A DNA stretch of 10,223 nucleotides from Gymnopilus junonius (lineage: Eukaryota; Basidiomycota; Agaricomycetes; Agaricales; Galerinaceae): NCBI GenBank assembly GCA_015501075.1, contig JADNYJ010000892.1:1-10223 (forward strand). The letters are read 5' to 3'. Numbering within the stretch: position 1 is the first letter of the stretch; every line of letters begins with the position of its first letter. Shown here one piece after another: positions 1 through 8,287 of this stretch. Position numbers and translations under genes: made by a program. Under the pieces are notes generated by a model. It was not told where the DNA came from, did not search any database, and saw only the letters and a list, made by a program, of their open reading frames with translations.

Positions 1-1464
1 CTTCAGAGACCCCATCATCACCCGAAGTATCTTCTTCCGAACTCTCTTGCTCTCCATCCTCTTCCTCTTTGGACAGATTACCTCGTGCCTCCAGACCCGC
101 ACCCAGTTCATTAAAATCTTCCGGGTATTCACTGAAATCGTCGTCAAGATCGTCACCTCCCCTTTTGCGTTTGCCCTTCCTAGCGCCTACCTCTTCCTCG
201 TCTTCGCTCTCATCTAAGCCGAGCATACGCCTCCGCCTCCTTCTTTCTGCCTTTTCCAGAGCTTCTTTTGCTTCCAAAGCTAATTCTTCCTCAGTCTTCG
301 TCCTGTCCTTAGGTTTTGCGCGCTGGTCAAAAGCAAGTACGCGGACATGTTGATCATAATCGTCGCCAGAAACAAGTTTCGAGGCTACAGTGTCTGTTTC
401 CGTTACCGACTTCGGGGACCTGGCGCGTACACCAAGAGGTATGGCATTGCTGCCACTAGTTGAAGGATCAGGGGCATAAATTAATTCTCGTAGTGTCGCG
501 AATTGATTGTCGAGCTCATGTCGAACATTATCCTCCTGATCACGTTCCATTTGGCGAAGGAGCTAAGACAAATTGTCAGAAATCCTGACATAGAATAAGA
601 CGATCATACAGGCGCCATACCTTATGCTCTTTGCTTTTAGCGATAACTTCAGCCATAACTTCGGCCTTGGTTTTCTTCCTTGCAGGCTGGAATACTATCA
701 ATAACAATGATGAAAATCAAAGGAGTCACACCTACTCCTTCCTCGTCTTCTCCCTCCTCCTCCTCCTCGTCTCCAAACCCACCGAAATGTCTCTTGCTGA
801 CAATATCTCGTGCTATTTGGCCTGGAAATCATAACAATGAGAAACAGGATCTTGACCGAAGGGTCTTTGCCAACGTTACCTGATGTTTCTTCCTCTTCGC
901 TCTCCATACCTAGGCCCACCTTGTCAAAATCATCCAGCTTTGAAAGGCTCTGGCCATAGTGTGTAAGATCATCGTCGTCTTCGAGGTTGAAAGCAGTGTT
1001 CTTAGAAGCCCGTTGCCTTTCCCTTGTAAATCGCTCTAACATTCGTTCTTCCAAACTCATCATAGGGTCATTTTCACCGAAACGTCGATCAACGATTCCT
1101 CCAGCTCTGTCTTTTTCTTCCCACTCCTTCAACAGAGTTTTCTTCCTCTGTATAAGTTCTTTAGCAAAAGTTAATTAGTCTCGGGCAATTTAAAACACAC
1201 CTGCTCAATCCCCGCCTGTTTACTCTGAGAAGGTTTCCCAGTGATTCCCTTAAGTCTGCGACCGCCTACATCATGCTTCAGCTTGGTGACCTTGACATCG
1301 AATGGGTTCAGTCGTTGGTGAATTTCCTGAAGTTTGGCAGCCTTTTTCTCTTTGTCTTTCTCAACAGGTGCGGCACGTTTCCTCTTCTTGCCATGATTTT
1401 GTCCAGTAACTCCAGCCTGGTTTAAAGCTGCTTTGAGTTGGGCAAGCTGGGACCCTTTGGCCAT
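1..1464 (-). CDS. NOP14: Nop14, small-subunit processome protein (5' part, partial)
   Basis: This is the N-terminal half of nucleolar protein 14, a U3-snoRNP-associated processome factor needed for 18S rRNA maturation and 40S export (family knowledge). Exons on the minus strand are 1464-1201, 1147-880, 821-736, 686-621 and 562-1. The introns (53, 58, 49 and 58 nt) all have GT-AG ends, and their phases join into one 415-codon frame that continues past the left edge. Recognisable family blocks are MAKGSQLAQLKAAL at the start, a lysine/arginine-rich patch (residues 26-44), LNPFDVKVTKLKHDVGGRRL (52-71), RRFGENDP (109-116), LTHYG (149-153), HFGGF (189-193), RKKTKAEVMAEVIAKSK (209-225) and an Arg6 run (335-340). 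Acidic low-complexity stretches follow. The family is usually about 800-950 residues, so roughly half is missing here. I chose the ATG at 1464 because it begins the conserved MAKGS block; an in-frame ATG at 1485 would add seven residues. Confidence 0.95.
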
Positions 1465-1801
1465 TATGAGTCTGATCAAGGACAACTAACTGCTTTTGAA
1501 TAAATTTATGTGACGCATGACCGTGACAAGTTGTTACCCTACCTTTTCACTTTTTCGATCACAAATTCTTGTTCAGTTACTCATTTATCGAAGAATTTCG
1601 GAAGCCCAACAACTAAATTAGGTGCGACCTGTACCTGTACTAAGTTCATTCAACTTCATTGGCCATAAAACTTCAAGCGATAAGTTCTATGGGGGGAAGG
1701 AACTTTACTAATCACGTGATTAAACGTTGTCATCGGTGACGCTGACGTTCACGAATTCGTATTCCTGCTTTTCATTTCCTCTTTCTTAATTATCAGACTT
1801 C
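1465..1801. promoter_or_regulatory. Shared divergent promoter region between NOP14 and the SnoaL-like gene
   Basis: This 337-bp gap lies between two start codons pointing away from each other, so it must hold both promoters. It contains a 10-bp palindrome ATCACGTGAT (1711-1720) with an E-box core CACGTG, which basic helix-loop-helix factors bind in fungi. TGACG motifs lie nearby at 1737-1741 and 1743-1747, and the second reads TGACGT, a CRE/bZIP half-site. A pyrimidine-rich stretch (1767-1787) precedes the plus-strand ATG, as is common at fungal transcription starts. No clear TATA box stands at a fixed distance from either gene. Factor binding is inferred from motif shape only. Confidence 0.5.
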
Positions 1802-2849
1802 ATGGCATCGATGGATGATTCATCAACAAACATCATCCCTTTTCCCTCTCATTCCATTCGCACTAAATCTCCGGATATGTCAACCAGAGATACCGCTCTT
1901 GATGTTTGTTACTCGGTCTATGGGGAGAATCCTGTTTCTGGAGATGTTGTAGACGATTACTACGAAACTAATGCCCGTGCGTATTATGATGATCTTTATT
2001 CTTGTCAAGCTAACTTAAAACCTTTTTAGTGTAAGTTTTTTTTGCTTTTGCATTGAAAGGTCGTCTGACATGTTATTTGACTCCAGTTATGAGAACCCCT
2101 TCCTCACTGCTACTTCACGCAACATCATCGGGGACATTCATAGATTATCACACCAATTGAGTTCCGTGGACGTGCCCAGACCCCTAGCAATGATTTGCAC
2201 ACTCTTCCGCTTACGACCTCCGAGGACTGACGACAAGCTATTCCAGGCCTTACGCGTATGGACTGATATCTTGGATATTTGTGAGAACGAGTCTTTCGGT
2301 GCGTGCTGACTGTTCGACAGACAGGATGCTATGCTGATGGTTTTTAGACGGACATCGAAAGGCCATCGTTGAACACACTTTCAATATTTTACTTCTCCCG
2401 GGATCCACTGTGAAGGACTCCACAGTACTAATCCCTCGTCCGATTCGCTGGTAAACAATCATGGATCCCCATTATCGCCATCTCACTTCCAGCCCTTCCT
2501 TTCTCCATCTTTGCCTATCCCTGGTACTTCATTGGCCCTTCCTTCCCCGCTACATTTTAAGCTGCGAATAGTTACCCGCCTGTGCTTTAACGAACAGGGC
2601 CTCGTCACGCACCATCGAGATGTTTGGGATATCAAAGATGTTATGGGCTTACTCCCGGGAGTGTCATTAGCTCAGTGGATTGGCACTAGGATCGCTGCAA
2701 GAGGGCTCTCTTATGTCTCGAAATTGTTGTCAAAGAAAAGAGATGAGACCTACCCCGGTTACACTACACAGGCTTCTCTCGACATGGTAGACTTGGAACA
2801 GGGTGACGGCTGCTTGAATTGGCGTTCAGAGCCGCAGAAGCCCAAATAG
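1802..2849 (+). CDS. SnoaL/NTF2-like domain protein, five-exon model
   Basis: My model has exons 1802-1976, 2030 (a single nucleotide), 2087-2298, 2348-2424 and 2493-2849, giving about 273 residues. Visible blocks are DVVDDYYETNA (48-58), YENPFLTATSRNIIGDI (60-76), a helix with VPRPLAMICTLFRL, RVWTDILDICENESFDGHRK (around 115-134), IVEHTFNILLLPG (136-148), LPIPGTSLALPSP (162-174), THHRDVWDIKDVMGLLPG (194-211) and SLAQWIGTR (213-221). From memory, these match a fungal family of small alpha+beta cone-fold (SnoaL/NTF2-like) proteins of unknown role; I see no catalytic assignment. The first three introns have good GT-AG ends and restore the conserved reading across each junction. The fourth is less certain: donor GTACTA (2425) or GTGAAG (2410) with acceptor TTCCAG (2492) both restore frame. 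The start at 1802 is the first ATG; Met-4 is an alternative. The tail after residue 235 is weakly constrained. Confidence 0.8.
1977..2086 (+). other. Two back-to-back introns separated by a one-nucleotide exon
   Basis: Intron A (1977-2029, 53 nt) runs from GTGCGT to TTTTTAG with a CTAAC branch site at 2010-2014. Intron B (2031-2086, 56 nt) runs from GTAAGT to CTCCAG with CTGAC at 2065-2069. Only T2030 lies between them. Removing both makes codon 59 from C1976, T2030 and T2087 (CTT, Leu) and joins YYETNA to YENPFLTATS. Removing the 110 nt as one intron shifts the frame, and removing A alone gives CTG followed by TAA. The arrangement resembles fungal twin introns (stwintrons), except that the donor of B is intact rather than split. 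Confidence 0.7.
2425..2492 (+). other. Probable fourth intron of the SnoaL-like gene, donor ambiguous
   Basis: The reading frame before this point ends at a stop at 2451-2453, while the conserved LPIPGTSLALPSP block lies in another frame from 2511. A splice between them is therefore needed unless there is a frameshift. Acceptor TTCCAG (2487-2492) fits in phase 0. Donor GTACTA at 2425 gives 68 nt; donor GTGAAG at 2410 gives 83 nt and leaves a CTAAT branch-like site at 2428-2432. The strongest-looking donor, GTAAAC at 2451, gives the wrong frame. Confidence 0.5.
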
Positions 2850-3342
2850 CTGCGAAATAAGTGGGCGATGAGGTCCCGAGCAAGACCTTACATCGCTGTA
2901 TGCCTGCTGCCTCAACGTAAATTACGATTGCAAGCAACGCTGCAAAATTCCCGCCTGTGGCAACCACGCGATTGTTGTCGCCGATTTGGCCTTTTGGACA
3001 TGGCAGGAATGACAATGGCGTGCGCCATGGTTCATTCTGAGCCCCGCAAGCTCTACCGCATGGCTCTCCTTCCGCTAGATAAGCCTGATCGTTCGCATGA
3101 CTAACTTTCCATTCTTGTGCTATGATCGCATTCACAGCTCGGTTACCCCGGAGAGCTTATTGATCTAGCAAGATCTGGTCCTGTTCTTGCTCAGAAAGAC
3201 GAAATTTCGAATTCATATGCAGGAACAAGTAGAAGGCTGTGCAAGAAGGCCCCTTCGACAGGTACTGTGGGATCCGTATGGGATTGACGTCGAAGTGTGT
3301 TTCAAGACAATGTTCCCCTGAAGCTATGACAGCCTTCGCCAC
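2764..3342 (-). pseudogene. Possible decayed gene or exon, function not recognised
   Basis: One minus-strand frame stays open from 3342 to 2764 with a single internal stop (TAA at 3159-3157), about 190 codons in all. A plus-strand frame is open over 2868-3104 as well. The minus reading begins MAKAVIASGEHCLE and, past the stop, contains a cysteine/glycine patch (EGEPCGRACGAQ) and a hydrophobic stretch (FAALLAIVIYVEAA). I do not recognise the protein in either orientation. Open frames on both strands can arise from biased composition in a former exon, so the true coding strand is unsure. The left end overlaps the last exon of the SnoaL-like gene. It may also be chance or transposon debris. Confidence 0.2.
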
Positions 3343-3345
3343 ACT

Positions 3346-5291
3346 TCTAATAGCTTCTAATCTAATCCTGTATTACATATTCTAACCTTTATAGCATGAT
3401 TTGGGACGTTACGACGAGTCATACCATCTATGGATAACTCCCTCATTGGAATACCTGGGAACTGCCCTGGGCTTGGGTAGGTTCCTTCGGAGTTAGCTTC
3501 CTAGACTGAGGCTCAAATGCATATTGTTTCTGCTTCGTTCAGTCTGCAGTCCCTCCCTTCACATGGGTGAACACAACGCTTTATGTACGCGTCCCATTTG
3601 GCCACTGCATTGAGGCGGGAACGTCCGTGCATTATGAATGACAAATACCTTGCATCATGAGAAGCCTCTCCTGCCGATGTTGGGCGAATGGATAAATCAT
3701 AAAACTGCCAAGCTCCTGCCCGGGAAAACCTGTCTTTGGATAAAATCGGCGGTAACACGCCCTGCTCCTGGAAATGAGCCACAAAAATAAACTAGATCTC
3801 GGGAACTGTTTAAGCTCCTACTGCTGGCTTCACCTTCCTTCCTTTCAGGCCACCTTTTGCATCTTCGGAATGCCTTCTACAATCGGTACCTTTCTTTGAC
3901 AGACGGACAGAGATTCTATGACGTTGGGTGATCTTAATGGGAATTCTCGCTTCTATCCGATGCCGAATGCCTAATACCTGCTCTATTCCTTGGGCACTCC
4001 CAAAGCTTTACACTCAACCTATAATGGAGGGCGGTGGCTTCACGGACTCTCTCACTTTTTCGAGGATCTTCAAATACAGCAGCAATTCTGGGAGTGGTAA
4101 TCTTGCCAAGTCATTACTGGATGCTTTTGGTAAATAAACTTGTGGTTCCACGGACTGCGCTACTATCGCATTCCATTGGCGGCTTAAGCACCAATGATCC
4201 TATCAAGGAGTCATAGAGGAGTTCCCCCAAACTTTTCCTTTTATATTGGCAAGTTCGGGCTGCAAGGAGCAACAAATTATTGTAATGTATAGCTCGTACT
4301 TGTTAGACTTCCAGATACTTGCTTGTCCGACCGCTGGACGTCAACGAATATACTGAATCCGTAGTTGACACAGAACACCTTGTAGTAATAATATCACTGC
4401 TTGACGCCAGGATTCAGTGCTTATGATGCCACAGCATTTCGCCGCCCGGGGTGGTGAAGCTCTCTTTCTGACGTGTTAACCCTTGCCAGTCAAACTTAAA
4501 TTAGCTTCCGAAAAGCATTTGGAAAACATACTTATATGGCAAAAGATACTGGGCCATTCCTATCACGGATTCGTGTTTCTCCGACGGTATTGAAGGGTTC
4601 TTCAAGCCGATTGACAACCTGAGATGAAATTTGGGTTTCGCAGGAATAAATTCAGAACTGGTCATTCTGAATCATCATGGTGCTTCAGGAAAGGTCGTCC
4701 TAATTCTGAAGCAATTGCTTTCTCCCAAGGATCCGCGCACAAAGGAAGATATGCGCTGATAAGACTGGCTTCTATCCCCTACTTTACTTCCCACATGCTA
4801 TATAGCCCAGAAGTCAGCTACAGTCCCGAGCGTATCGGATTTGCATAATAAGCAATGAAAAAACTTCCACGACTACTCTAAGCTGTTTTAGCCAGCGTGG
4901 TAAATTAGTATACATGGGATCTACTGTTGGGAGGGTTTTTCTCCTCGCTATTGATAGCTCATGCGACAGTATCACAAAGAATACACGGATTCAAAGTTTG
5001 AGAGAAATGCACCGAGGGACAAGAGATTGAACTTTTCTCATTCTTTTGGTATTACTCTAGAACAAGGGAGAATAAAATTCCGTAATGCGCGAGGAAATAA
5101 CTCCAACATACTAACTCCTGGCCTCTATCATCGAGCCGAGAGGCCCGGGCTAGAGGAGGAAGTTGGGATCACCTTGGGTCTATGATTGGTGCAGAAGGAG
5201 GCGAGGGTGAGAGTGGCTGGTTTATTTATTTTATTTCTTTACTTTAACGCCCTTAACTAACTTACTCAGGCTAAATGTAAAACAACACACG
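3346..5291. other. About 1.9 kb without a supported gene
   Basis: All open frames here are 90 codons or shorter, and none carries a motif I recognise or joins to others through convincing splice sites. The longest is a minus-strand frame at 3782-3513 (89 residues, contains GAWQFYDLSIRPTSAG). A 7-bp hairpin, GGCCTCT (5120-5126) with AGAGGCC (5139-5145), sits in a small GC-rich patch. T/A-rich sequence (5220-5290) leads into the MITE. I see no tRNA or rRNA. Confidence 0.5.
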
Positions 5292-5293
5292 TA

Positions 5294-5319
5294 CAGTGGC
5301 GTGCAAAAAGAATGAGTGT
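5294..5319 (+). repeat. Left terminal inverted repeat of the MITE
   Basis: This 26-nt end starts CAGTGGCGTGCAAAA and is the exact reverse complement of 5976-6001. Matching stops at 5320 (A here, G in the reverse complement of the other end). It is the expected transposase-binding terminus, immediately inside the TA duplication. Confidence 0.9.
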
Positions 5320-5628
5320 AGGTTTTTGAACATTGACACATAATTTTCTCGGCGAGTTTTAGATATATTTTTAATCTGTAAAATGTAGTCTGGAGTCTAT
5401 AACGAGTGGTACTACCATGAAAAGAATCTCGGTGAATCAAATAGAATCGGCTCGTAAACAAGGAATTTGAGCAAGGGGAATAATGTAAGATTTAAAATTC
5501 ATTCGAACTATTGAGTCAACTTGCACGATCAGTGCGTAAACTCATCAGTAGTTACTCGTATGTAAGATAGTCACTGTACAATTGAATTTATAAAAAAATA
5601 TCCAGTCGTTATGGGGATATGATGTCGT

Positions 5629-5693
5629 AAAAGTGCCTACTTTTGCCGATCCTAGTAGGGAAATGGGCCAAAATTGGTCAAAGTAGACATTTT
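5629..5693. repeat. Internal imperfect palindrome inside the MITE
   Basis: The arms 5629-5647 and 5676-5693 are inverted copies sharing the core CTACTTT (its complement AAAGTAG in the second arm). About 15 of 18 positions match with two one-base bulges, and 28 nt lie between the arms. The sequence could fold into a hairpin near the middle of the element. It may be a leftover of an older nested repeat. Confidence 0.5.
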
Positions 5694-5975
5694 AAATCCA
5701 TTCTATCTTCTGAACGGCTTTGTATCTTTTTATCAATCAAGATTCAATGTGCTTGTATCATGCATATCTGCTTTCTCAAGCATTTTTGTAGTAATTAGAC
5801 TGCTCCTTCCAGGACCTCAATTTTGAGTTTTTGAAAATTTCCTACGTATCTACACCAATTTTAACTGCATAGATCTGAAACTTCTTGAGGATGTTGTGCT
5901 TCATGAGATCAACAAGGTATATTTTACCCCCCAGAAAACTACTGAGGAATTTCGGAATAGTTCACATGATATACC

Positions 5976-6001
5976 ACACTCATTCTTTTTGCACGCCACT
6001 G
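5976..6001 (-). repeat. Right terminal inverted repeat of the MITE
   Basis: This 26-nt end finishes TTGCACGCCACTG and is the exact reverse complement of 5294-5319. It is followed at once by the TA duplication at 6002-6003. Confidence 0.9.
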
Positions 6002-6003
6002 TA

Positions 6004-6484
6004 TTATCGCCAACCTTTTGCTCTGAGGAAAGCCTTCCGCTTGGTGAGACCCAGGCTACTGACCCAAGAGAATGCTTCCGAGGGATTAGTACGAGTAGAA
6101 CAACATCAGTAGAATAATCGTACATACCCCACCATATTGCTCAGCCACAAAAGGGGGATTTCGCGGAATTCTTCTAGAAAAAAGGAGGCCCGGGTGACCC
6201 ATTTTAACACCAACACTAACTTTACCGACCTGAACGAATTCCAAACCATTTCAGAGCAAATAACTTCCGGTTCCACGGGCGCTTAAACTCCAAACCAAAT
6301 TTATTGACACACCACCGAGGCAGCGTCATTGAGAGAAGATACCGTACTATGTGCACATGGATCCGTACAAAAATAGCTACGGTGTTTAAACATTTTATGC
6401 TCATAACCTGCTTGTAAAGGGGTCAACGCAATGTTTGTCGGATATAGCACACCGCTATGCGCTGTGAGGAATACTAGTAGCATG
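6004..6484. other. Intergenic sequence right of the MITE, nothing supported
   Basis: Only short overlapping frames of about 60-75 codons are present, and none shows conserved motifs. The sequence has no obvious second transposon end and no repeat longer than about 12 nt. Confidence 0.4.
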
Positions 6485-6740
6485 CATGAACTATAACTTT
6501 AAGGGGATAATGTATTATGATGTGGCGTCACTACGGTCCCTTTACATATATATTATAAACCTATATAAACCTTGATCCCTGCCTTTTTCCCCCTCTGGGC
6601 GCTCTCGCATGGCTAGCACGATTGATCGTCCCTTCCAGAATACATCCGCGGAAACATTCTGACAAATTAAAGCTCCGGCTAATTCCAGTCAGCTCTACTA
6701 TCCACCTTTGCAAACGTACATACACCCCTGCTTTAAATGT
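6485..6740 (+). promoter_or_regulatory. TATA-rich promoter-like patch, possibly a solo-LTR remnant
   Basis: Two TATA-like boxes stand close together, TTATAAACC (6553-6561) and TATATAAACC (6562-6571). A pyrimidine-rich run follows at 6581-6596, the usual order of TATA box and fungal initiator. The surroundings resemble a fungal LTR: TG starts near 6510-6520 and CA ends near 6724. However, I found no matching 5-bp target duplication and no second copy in the window. No downstream gene explains a promoter here. Confidence 0.25.
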
Positions 6741-6869
6741 AAGTATACAAATGGCAGTTTATTTATTCCTTAAAATTACACCTCAGGGTTAATCGTGCTC
6801 CTTTGAGAAAAGAAAAAAGTGTGATAAAAATACTCAGGAATTTTAGCCACGTCCGTCATACAACTTGCA

Positions 6870-7017
6870 GAATGCAATTGGCTGGATCGGCAGGCATTTT
6901 AAATATTTTGCATTCCCCCTTATTTAAAGCAGCTCCCAGCCGTGAAGGGAGCTAAAGCCTTGCAAGTGCCGATCAAGTCCACCGGTCTTTATTGTCGATG
7001 CAGACCGGCCTTTTTTT
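6870..7017 (+). ncRNA. Candidate structured RNA ending in a T7 tract (Pol III-like terminator)
   Basis: Several perfect pairings nest within 150 nt. P1 is GATCGGCA (6885-6892) with TGCCGATC (6967-6974); its helix can continue past one mismatch as 6880-6883 with 6976-6979. Inside it are GGC (6893-6895) with GCC (6957-6959), P2 TTTAAATA (6898-6905) with TATTTAAA (6921-6928), and P3 AGCTCCC (6931-6937) with GGGAGCT (6947-6953). P4 is CCGGTCT (6982-6988) with AGACCGG (7002-7008), followed two bases later by T7 (7011-7017). GAATGCAA (6870-6877) also pairs perfectly with TTGCATTC (6908-6915) in the P2 loop, as a possible pseudoknot or alternative fold. It matches no RNA family I know by sequence. 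A TATA-like GATAAAAATA lies at 6823-6832. Transcription and polymerase are inferred. Confidence 0.35.
7011..7017 (+). terminator. T7 tract after a 7-bp hairpin
   Basis: Seven T residues begin two bases after hairpin 6982-7008. In fungi a run of five or more T on the non-template strand is the RNA polymerase III stop signal; the hairpin itself is not required. Its value depends on whether the upstream candidate RNA is real. Confidence 0.3.
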
Positions 7018-7019
7018 AT

Positions 7020-8260
7020 ACTCCGTATGCACTTACACTTCTCAAATGAGTCAGTACTTTGAATGTTGGTACACCTAGCTTAGAGCTGCTTCACCTTTCC
7101 ACCCAGAAGAAATTCGTCAGGCAGACGATTAGTCGGGGTTTTGTCGGATAATTACCTTGCTGCGGTAGCTGAAACGTGTAGCAGCAGCAAAGGAGATTGA
7201 ATGCATTATCTGAGAATGCGACCGCTAAGAATTTAGAATGGCCTGTTTTTCTTAGGGGTAATGCGCCCACCTACCTCCGGTCTGAGTGATTCATGCTGTG
7301 TCGAAGCAAGAACACAGTATTTAGAAACTGTCATTGAAATCTAGTTTGTAAGGAACGAGAAATTTAATTTGGCAACATGAAGGGCTGGAGTAACGTCTTT
7401 GTTCTTAACGTAAGTATCACAACTGTTCTTTGCGTTTATCCTTAAAGTGCACCCAACGAGGTTGTCTAGAGAGCCGATTAAGCAGTCTGTTTGTCGTACC
7501 AGGAATGATAAATCGCACCATTGTACTGTTTTAGTCGAGAACAAGTGGATATGTATTTCTGGATAAGGTGACTCTTGATCCGAAATTAGCATTAATAGGA
7601 CAACTTAATCCACCCAAACAAATTCCTCAAACAGGATCCTGTGGACAGGGCATGGCCATGGACTAAAGTGAAGAATAGTCTGCGAGTCACCAAAAGCCGA
7701 TTCTGAACATAAGGCTGTAGCCATCATGAAGGAGGAAAGGGTCACAACAAAACATGTGCGGTTTAACAGAGAGTCTAGTTGCAAATGAGCTCTGAGGCGA
7801 ATCTCCCGTGAAAAAACAGAAGTGTTCCACGTAAACGGCACCCCAAGAGCGACTGTGTGTAACTGTGAGTAGTCATTGTATAAGCTGTATCAGGGTTTTT
7901 TTCGCGGCATCGATAACGTCGCCGGCATATACGGCTAAGGACAGATAATTCTACTTACGTCTGCTCTAAAAGTCGACTCCCTTTCGGGCATCGGTACGCC
8001 GAATCCAGTCGAGAATCGTAACTTTTATCTAGTCTCCAGGCGTTTCGAATCCAGCACGCGGCGTTGGATGGTCAACTTAAAGCCAGGAAATTTTTTACCC
8101 ACAGGCACTTGGGGAATGGCGACAACGAATGGCGCCATATAGGTTCCTCAGACTCTGCAGGCTTCCGGAGGCGAACAGAGGCAAATAACAGTGCAGGTAC
8201 AACATAGAGGATCGATCGAGAAACAATGAAGGTCCAGCAGATACACTCAGATATCTACTA
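7020..8260. other. About 1.2 kb without a supported gene
   Basis: Frames of up to about 83 codons occur (for example minus 7592-7341 and minus 7841-7605), but none has recognisable motifs, splice-linked neighbours or biased codon use. Base composition is mixed, with no simple repeats. A B-box-like TTTCGAATCC at 8043-8052 is not part of a tRNA fold. Confidence 0.4.
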
Positions 8261-8263
8261 ATG

Positions 8264-8287
8264 AAAAAAACGCCACAGTTTGTGGCG
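8264..8287 (-). terminator. Hairpin followed by T7 on the minus strand
   Basis: CGCCACA (8271-8277) and TGTGGCG (8281-8287) form a perfect 7-bp stem with a three-base loop. On the minus strand the stem runs straight into seven T residues (8270-8264). The shape is that of an intrinsic terminator and would also serve as a Pol III stop. No transcript on the minus strand upstream of it is recognised, so the role is open and it may be chance. Confidence 0.25.

Larger units (their letters stand above)
5292..6003. mobile_element. Non-autonomous Tc1/mariner-type element (MITE), 708 bp plus TA duplications
   Basis: The element spans 5294-6001. Each end carries the same 26-bp sequence beginning CAGTGGCGTGCA, in inverted orientation, with no mismatch. 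It is flanked on both sides by TA (5292-5293 and 6002-6003), the target duplication made by Tc1/mariner-superfamily transposases. The interior is AT-rich and contains no open frame long enough for a transposase and no DDD/DDE signature, so it depends on an enzyme encoded elsewhere. Perfect identity of the two ends suggests recent movement or strong constraint. The orientation is arbitrary. Confidence 0.9.

Noticed and set aside
69..353. Plus-strand open frame of 94 codons, very rich in serine and leucine
   Set aside because: It is antisense to NOP14 exon 5. Its serine-rich composition is the reverse reading of the glutamate and arginine codons in the acidic region.
706..799. Box C-like ATGATGA followed by a CTGA, suggesting a C/D snoRNA
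   Set aside because: The segment is antisense to NOP14 coding exon 3 and lacks terminal stems or a C'/D' pair; the motifs are short enough to be chance.
631..883. Two overlapping plus-strand frames of 67 codons
   Set aside because: They lie antisense across NOP14 exons 3-4 and introns, and their low-complexity serines come from the GAG/GAA repeat of the Glu-rich tract.
5542..5548. CTGATGA on the minus strand, the core of a hammerhead ribozyme
   Set aside because: No GAAA core segment or flanking stems occur at the required spacing.
6784..6792. CAGGGTTAA, resembling a telomere repeat or telomerase template
   Set aside because: Less than one and a half repeat units are present, so it cannot serve as a template and shows no telomeric array.
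8043..8052. TTTCGAATCC, like a tRNA B box (also at 9977-9986)
   Set aside because: The flanks do not form a T-arm stem, and no acceptor, D-arm or anticodon arm can be drawn around either copy.
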